Source: Thermoleophilia bacterium
GTDB taxonomy: Bacteria > Actinomycetota > Thermoleophilia > Gaiellales > Gaiellaceae
Length of the DNA stretch: 17,897 nucleotides
NCBI GenBank assembly: GCA_016844515.1
Contig: JAERMP010000114.1
Span: 1 to 17,897 of the forward strand
Reading direction: 5' to 3'
Shown: positions 14,370-17,897 of the stretch, one piece after another
How the letters are laid out: every line of letters starts with the position of its first letter
How positions within the stretch are numbered: the stretch's first letter is position 1
Position numbers and translations under genes: made by a program
The notes under the pieces: model-generated
What the model was told of the DNA's origin: nothing
The model's database searches: none
What the model saw: only the letters and a program-made list of their open reading frames with translations

Positions 14370-16145
14370 GTGCCTGCCGCTGAGCCCATGGCTGCTCCAC
14401 GCGCTGCTCGGCACACCTTCGTCAGGCTGCTGGGCTTTCTCCGCCCGTATCGCGCGTCGCTGATCGTCTCGTCGCTTTTCGCGATTGCTTCGCAGATCGC
14501 AGGAATCCTCGTGCTGGTTCTCGCCGGAGTCGTTATCAACGAGCTCGAGGGCGGCGCCGACACGAGTGTGCTCGCGCTCGAGATTGCGGCGATCTTAGGG
14601 CTCGGCCTCGTACGCGGTGCGCTCATGTACGGACGACGCATGATCTCGGGCAGACAGGCACTGGCAGTCGAGTACGACATGCGCGACGAGCTGTACTCGC
14701 ACTTCCTCCGCCTGTCTTTCGGCTTCTACGACCGAAGCCAAACGGGCCAGCTCATGTCGCGAGCGACCATCGATCTCCAGTCGGTGCGGTTCTTCCTCGG
14801 GTACGGCTTGATCTTCTTCGCGCAGCACGTCGTGACCGTCGTTGCCGTGACGGTCGTCCTCTTCGTGTACAGCTGGCAACTCGCTCTGGTCGCGCTTTCG
14901 ATCACGCCGGTGATCGTGCTCATCGCCTATCGCTACAGCCGCGTCTCCCATCCCGTGCTCCGCGATGTCCAGCAGAAGCTTGCAGACGTGGCAACCGTTG
15001 CGGAGGAGTCGATCTCGGGTGTGCACGTCGTCAAGTCGTTCTCACAGGAGGAGCGGCGTTCCGAGAGCTTCACGAGCGCCGCGGACGCCGTCTTCAGGCA
15101 AACGCTCGCTGCGAACAGGCAGCGCGCTCTGTACGTGCCGCTCCTCACATTCCTTCCCGACGTCGCGCGAGCCCTGGTACTCCTGGCGGCGGGTCGCATG
15201 GTGATCTCCGGATCGCTGTCCACGGGAGCGTTCTTCACGTTCATGCTCCTGCTCGCGATGCTGGTCATGCCGCTGCGAATGCTCGGCATGTGGATCGGGC
15301 AGGCGCAACGGGCGGTCGGCGCCGGCGAGCGGATCTTCGAGATTCTGGACGAACCCGAGGAGATCAGCGATCGCCCTGCCGCCGAAACGCTTCCGCCGGG
15401 CCCCGGCCATGTGGTCTTCGAAGACGTCACGTTCGGGTACGACCCCGCCCGACCGGTCCTCGAGGCGATCAATCTCGAGATTCCGGCTGGGCGCACGGTG
15501 GCGCTGATCGGGCGTACCGGCTCGGGCAAGACGACGCTCGCGGCCCTTGTCCCGCGCTTCTACGACACCCAGGCCGGACGAGTCCTCGTCGACGGCACAG
15601 ACGTTCGGGCCGTCGCACGCCGTTCGCTGCGGCGCGAGATCGGGGTGATTTCGCAAGACCCCTTCCTGTTCTCGACGTCGGTCCGCGACAACATCGCACT
15701 TGGAATGCCCGACGCGCCGCACGAGGCCGTCGAGGCCGCAGCGCGCGCCGCGCAGGCCCACGAGTTCATCCTCGAGCTTCCCCACGGGTACGACACGGTG
15801 ATCGGGGAGCGAGGGATAACGCTCTCGGGAGGGCAGCGGCAGCGCATCGCAATCGCCCGCGCGTTGCTCATCGACCCGCGCATCCTGATTCTCGACGACG
15901 CAACTGCGTCCGTCGACGCAACGACCGAAGCGAGGATCCGCTCCGGTCTCCGCGAGGTGATGAAGGGCCGAACGACGATCATCATCGCCCACCGCCTCTC
16001 GACGATCGCCCTCGCCGACGAGATCGCCGTGCTCGACCACGGGAGAATCGCGGCCCGAGGCACGCAGGCGGAACTGCTCGAGGAGAGCGCAGTCTTCAGA
16101 GAGATCCACGAGCATGGACTCCTCCAGCAGGTGGTCGCGGGATGA
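14370..16145 (+). CDS. ABC exporter half-transporter with a degenerate catalytic site
   Basis: 591-residue membrane protein of the type-IV ABC exporter fold. A six-helix membrane domain (about 25-310) is followed by a nucleotide-binding domain: Walker A GRTGSGKTT (381-389), Q-loop Gln429, signature LSGGQ (485-489), Walker B ILILDD (505-510), D-loop SVD, and H-loop His541. The residue after the Walker B Asp, normally a catalytic Glu, is Asp510. This substitution is typical of the degenerate subunit of heterodimeric exporters such as TM287/288. Its own LSGGQ is canonical and would complete the partner's active site. The substrate (drug, lipid or peptide) cannot be inferred. GTG 14370 is preferred because it lies 8 nt after TACCCT. 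ATG at 14388 is the alternative. Its TGA overlaps the ATG of the small ORF. Confidence 0.93.
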   Translation: MPAAEPMAAPRAARHTFVRLLGFLRPYRASLIVSSLFAIASQIAGILVLVLAGVVINELEGGADTSVLALEIAAILGLGLVRGALMYGRRMISGRQALAVEYDMRDELYSHFLRLSFGFYDRSQTGQLMSRATIDLQSVRFFLGYGLIFFAQHVVTVVAVTVVLFVYSWQLALVALSITPVIVLIAYRYSRVSHPVLRDVQQKLADVATVAEESISGVHVVKSFSQEERRSESFTSAADAVFRQTLAANRQRALYVPLLTFLPDVARALVLLAAGRMVISGSLSTGAFFTFMLLLAMLVMPLRMLGMWIGQAQRAVGAGERIFEILDEPEEISDRPAAETLPPGPGHVVFEDVTFGYDPARPVLEAINLEIPAGRTVALIGRTGSGKTTLAALVPRFYDTQAGRVLVDGTDVRAVARRSLRREIGVISQDPFLFSTSVRDNIALGMPDAPHEAVEAAARAAQAHEFILELPHGYDTVIGERGITLSGGQRQRIAIARALLIDPRILILDDATASVDATTEARIRSGLREVMKGRTTIIIAHRLSTIALADEIAVLDHGRIAARGTQAELLEESAVFREIHEHGLLQQVVAG

Positions 16146-16270
16146 GTCGAGCCGCCCGTGAATCGGCGCACTCTTGTTTCGAAGTCGTTTCCCACGCGCG
16201 CGCACTTCGGCGTTACGCTCGCAGTGGGTGGTGGGCCGGGGTGCCCCATGAGGGATTGGGTCGAAAATGA
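16142..16270 (+). CDS. Possible 42-residue ORF linking the two ABC genes
   Basis: Opens with ATG 16142 sharing ATGA with the stop of the first ABC gene. It closes with TGA 16268-16270 sharing ATGA with the start of the second. It fills the whole 121-nt gap. The product (begins MSRAARESAHSCFEVV, ends WWAGVPHEGLGRK) is basic, has one Cys and a Trp pair, no membrane helix, and no family I know. It may encode a small accessory peptide. It may instead only keep ribosomes moving between the subunits, or be a chance open frame in GC-rich DNA. No other feature is visible in this gap. Confidence 0.4.
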   Translation: MSRAARESAHSCFEVVSHARALRRYARSGWWAGVPHEGLGRK

Positions 16271-17897
16271 GGGTCTGGCAGGCGGGTAGCCACCTCACCG
16301 ATCAGCGCGACGCCCGGATCGACGACTGGTCCTGGCGGCAGACGCGCCGCCGGATCGGAACACTCCTGCGCCTCGCCCGGCCGTACAAGGGTCGAACCGC
16401 GCTCGCTCTGGTCACGCTCGTCGGCTACACCCTGGTCGCGCTCCTTCCCCCGTATCTCGTCAAGCTCGCCGTCGACGACGGGATCACCACGGGCGACCTC
16501 GAGGCGCTGACGATCGTGGTCGCGGCTTTCGTCGCCGCCGGCCTCGCGGCGTTCGTTCTATCTGCGGCACAGATGTACTTCACGGGCTGGGTCGGAGAAC
16601 GGGCGCTCGCCGATCTCCGCATTCAGCTCTTCAACCACCTCCAGCGGCTTTCACTCGGCTACTACGAGCGAAACCGCACCGGCGCGATCATCAGCCGGAT
16701 CACGAACGACGTCGAGGCGCTCGACCAACTCGTGACGGACGGGATCTCCAGCCTCGTCCAGAATTCGCTCGTTCTCGTCGGTACCGCGATCGTCCTGTTC
16801 CTGCTGGACTGGCGACTCGCGCTCGCGACCCTGATCGTCCTTCCGCTCATGGCGGCCGCGACAACCTGGTTCCGCGCGCGATCGAATCGGGCCTACAAGC
16901 GAGTCCGCGAGCGACTCGGCCTCGTCACCGCGACCCTCGCCGAGGACATCTCCGGAATGCGCGTCGTCCAGTCGTTCACGCGTGAGCCCTCGAGCCAGGC
17001 CACCTTCCGCGGCATCAACGAGCGCTACCGGGAAGCGAACTACGAGACGGTCGTGCTGAGCGGCGTGTACTTCCCGACAGTGGACATCCTTTCGTCCGTT
17101 GCCACCGCGATCGTCCTCGGACTCGGCGGCGCGCTCGTCGTCGATGGCTCGCTCTCGATCGGCACGCTCCTTGCCTTCACGCTGTACCTCGCGAACTTCT
17201 TCGATCCCGTCCAGCAGCTCTCGCAGCTCTACAACACGTTCCTCTCGGCAACCGCCGCTCTCGACCGCATCACCAACGTTCTCGACGAGGAGCCCGACGT
17301 CGTCGACGCGCCGCATGCCCGCCCGCTTCCCGAGATCCACGGTCGTGTCCACTTCGAAGGTCTCCGCTTCGGGTATGGGACCCTGCCGGACGTTCTCCAC
17401 GAGTTCGAGCTCGACATCGGGGCCGGGACGACTGTCGCGCTCGTCGGCCACACCGGAGCCGGGAAGTCGACGATTGCCAAACTGCTCACGCGCTTCTACG
17501 ACCCGCGCGCGGGACGGATCACGATCGACGGCCACGACCTGCGCGACGTCACGCAGTCGTCGCTGAGAAGGCAGCTCGGAATCGTCCCGCAAGAGGGCTT
17601 CCTGTTCTCCGGGACCATCGCCGCCAACATCGCGTTCGGTCGCCCGGAGGCCTCCCGATCGGCGATCGCCGCGGCGGCAGAGGCCGTCGGCGCTGACACA
17701 TTCGTGACCGAGCTCCCGAGCGGTTACGACACCGAGGTGGGCGAACGTGGCTTCAGGCTCTCGCTTGGTCAACGGCAGCTCATTGCGTTCGCCCGCGCGT
17801 TGCTTGCGAACCCTCGCATCCTCATCCTCGACGAAGCCACGTCATCGGTCGACATCGGAACGGAACGACGCATCGAGGGCGGGCTCCGCCGCCTCCT
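16267..17897 (+). CDS. ABC exporter half-transporter with the consensus catalytic Glu, 3' end beyond the window
   Basis: 543 residues are visible in one open frame, and perhaps 50-70 C-terminal residues including the H-loop are cut off. The membrane domain spans about 30-330. The nucleotide-binding domain has Walker A GHTGAGKST (394-402), Q-loop PQEGF, signature LSLGQ (498-502; third position Leu instead of Gly) and Walker B ILILDE with catalytic Glu523, then SSVD. With the first ABC protein this gives one consensus site (this Walker A/B plus the partner's LSGGQ) and one degenerate site (the partner's Asp510 plus this LSLGQ), so the two should form a heterodimer in the cytoplasmic membrane. 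ATG 16267 is the first ATG/GTG/TTG start codon after an in-frame stop at 16249 and overlaps the small ORF's TGA. No clear ribosome site is seen. Confidence 0.95.
   Translation, partial: MRVWQAGSHLTDQRDARIDDWSWRQTRRRIGTLLRLARPYKGRTALALVTLVGYTLVALLPPYLVKLAVDDGITTGDLEALTIVVAAFVAAGLAAFVLSAAQMYFTGWVGERALADLRIQLFNHLQRLSLGYYERNRTGAIISRITNDVEALDQLVTDGISSLVQNSLVLVGTAIVLFLLDWRLALATLIVLPLMAAATTWFRARSNRAYKRVRERLGLVTATLAEDISGMRVVQSFTREPSSQATFRGINERYREANYETVVLSGVYFPTVDILSSVATAIVLGLGGALVVDGSLSIGTLLAFTLYLANFFDPVQQLSQLYNTFLSATAALDRITNVLDEEPDVVDAPHARPLPEIHGRVHFEGLRFGYGTLPDVLHEFELDIGAGTTVALVGHTGAGKSTIAKLLTRFYDPRAGRITIDGHDLRDVTQSSLRRQLGIVPQEGFLFSGTIAANIAFGRPEASRSAIAAAAEAVGADTFVTELPSGYDTEVGERGFRLSLGQRQLIAFARALLANPRILILDEATSSVDIGTERRIEGGLRRL

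Noticed and set aside
1..17897. tRNA genes, CRISPR arrays and insertion sequences
   Set aside because: Scanning by eye for GTTCRANYC T-arms, regularly spaced repeats, and transposase motifs gave nothing convincing on either strand. A tRNAscan or ISfinder run could confirm.

Overview
The window is about 17.9 kb of high-GC bacterial chromosome with housekeeping and catabolic genes packed head to tail. It looks like an actinobacterium. The evidence is the GC-rich codon use, frequent GTG starts, ATGA/GTGA stop-start overlaps, TANNNT boxes 6-8 nt before start codons (leaderless transcription), and protein content. Thermoleophilia (Gaiellales/Solirubrobacterales type) is my best guess, but that is inference. 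I see no transposase, integrase, CRISPR array, rRNA or tRNA.

Layout. Everything from 1 to 14349 is transcribed leftwards (minus strand). In transcription order the genes are ftcD (14349-13488), hutH, hutU, hutI, a small membrane protein, a metallo-beta-lactamase-fold hydrolase, hisS and aspS. The chain from hutH to aspS is very tight, with gaps of 10 nt or less or 4-nt overlaps. Next come an exported RlpA-like double-psi beta-barrel protein, mnmA, a DUF948-like membrane protein and alaS, which runs off the left edge. From 14370 rightwards lie two ABC exporter half-transporters with a 42-codon ORF wedged between them. The second runs off the right edge.

How the genes work together. HutH, HutU, HutI and FtcD degrade histidine through urocanate, imidazolonepropionate and formiminoglutamate, handing the formimino group to tetrahydrofolate. 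The same strand carries three tRNA-charging enzymes (HisRS, AspRS, AlaRS) and the tRNA 2-thiouridylase MnmA, so much of the window is tRNA function. The two ABC proteins have the complementary degenerate/consensus nucleotide sites of a heterodimeric exporter.

Main oddities. (1) Four otherwise well-conserved genes are interrupted. mnmA, hutU and ftcD each lack roughly 9-12 codons at one point and shift frame. hisS has a single in-frame TAG where a Glu codon is expected. mnmA and hisS are core genes, so this is either unusual decay or a systematic sequence/assembly defect. (2) Six starts have a TANNNT box 6-8 nt upstream, and at 14356-14362 two divergent boxes overlap. (3) The ftcD-hutH gap holds an inverted repeat with 20-nt arms and an internal hairpin. 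The arm motif recurs at the mnmA promoter. (4) A c-di-AMP-riboswitch-like leader may precede the RlpA-like gene. (5) MnmA has an unusual N-terminal extension of about 75 residues.
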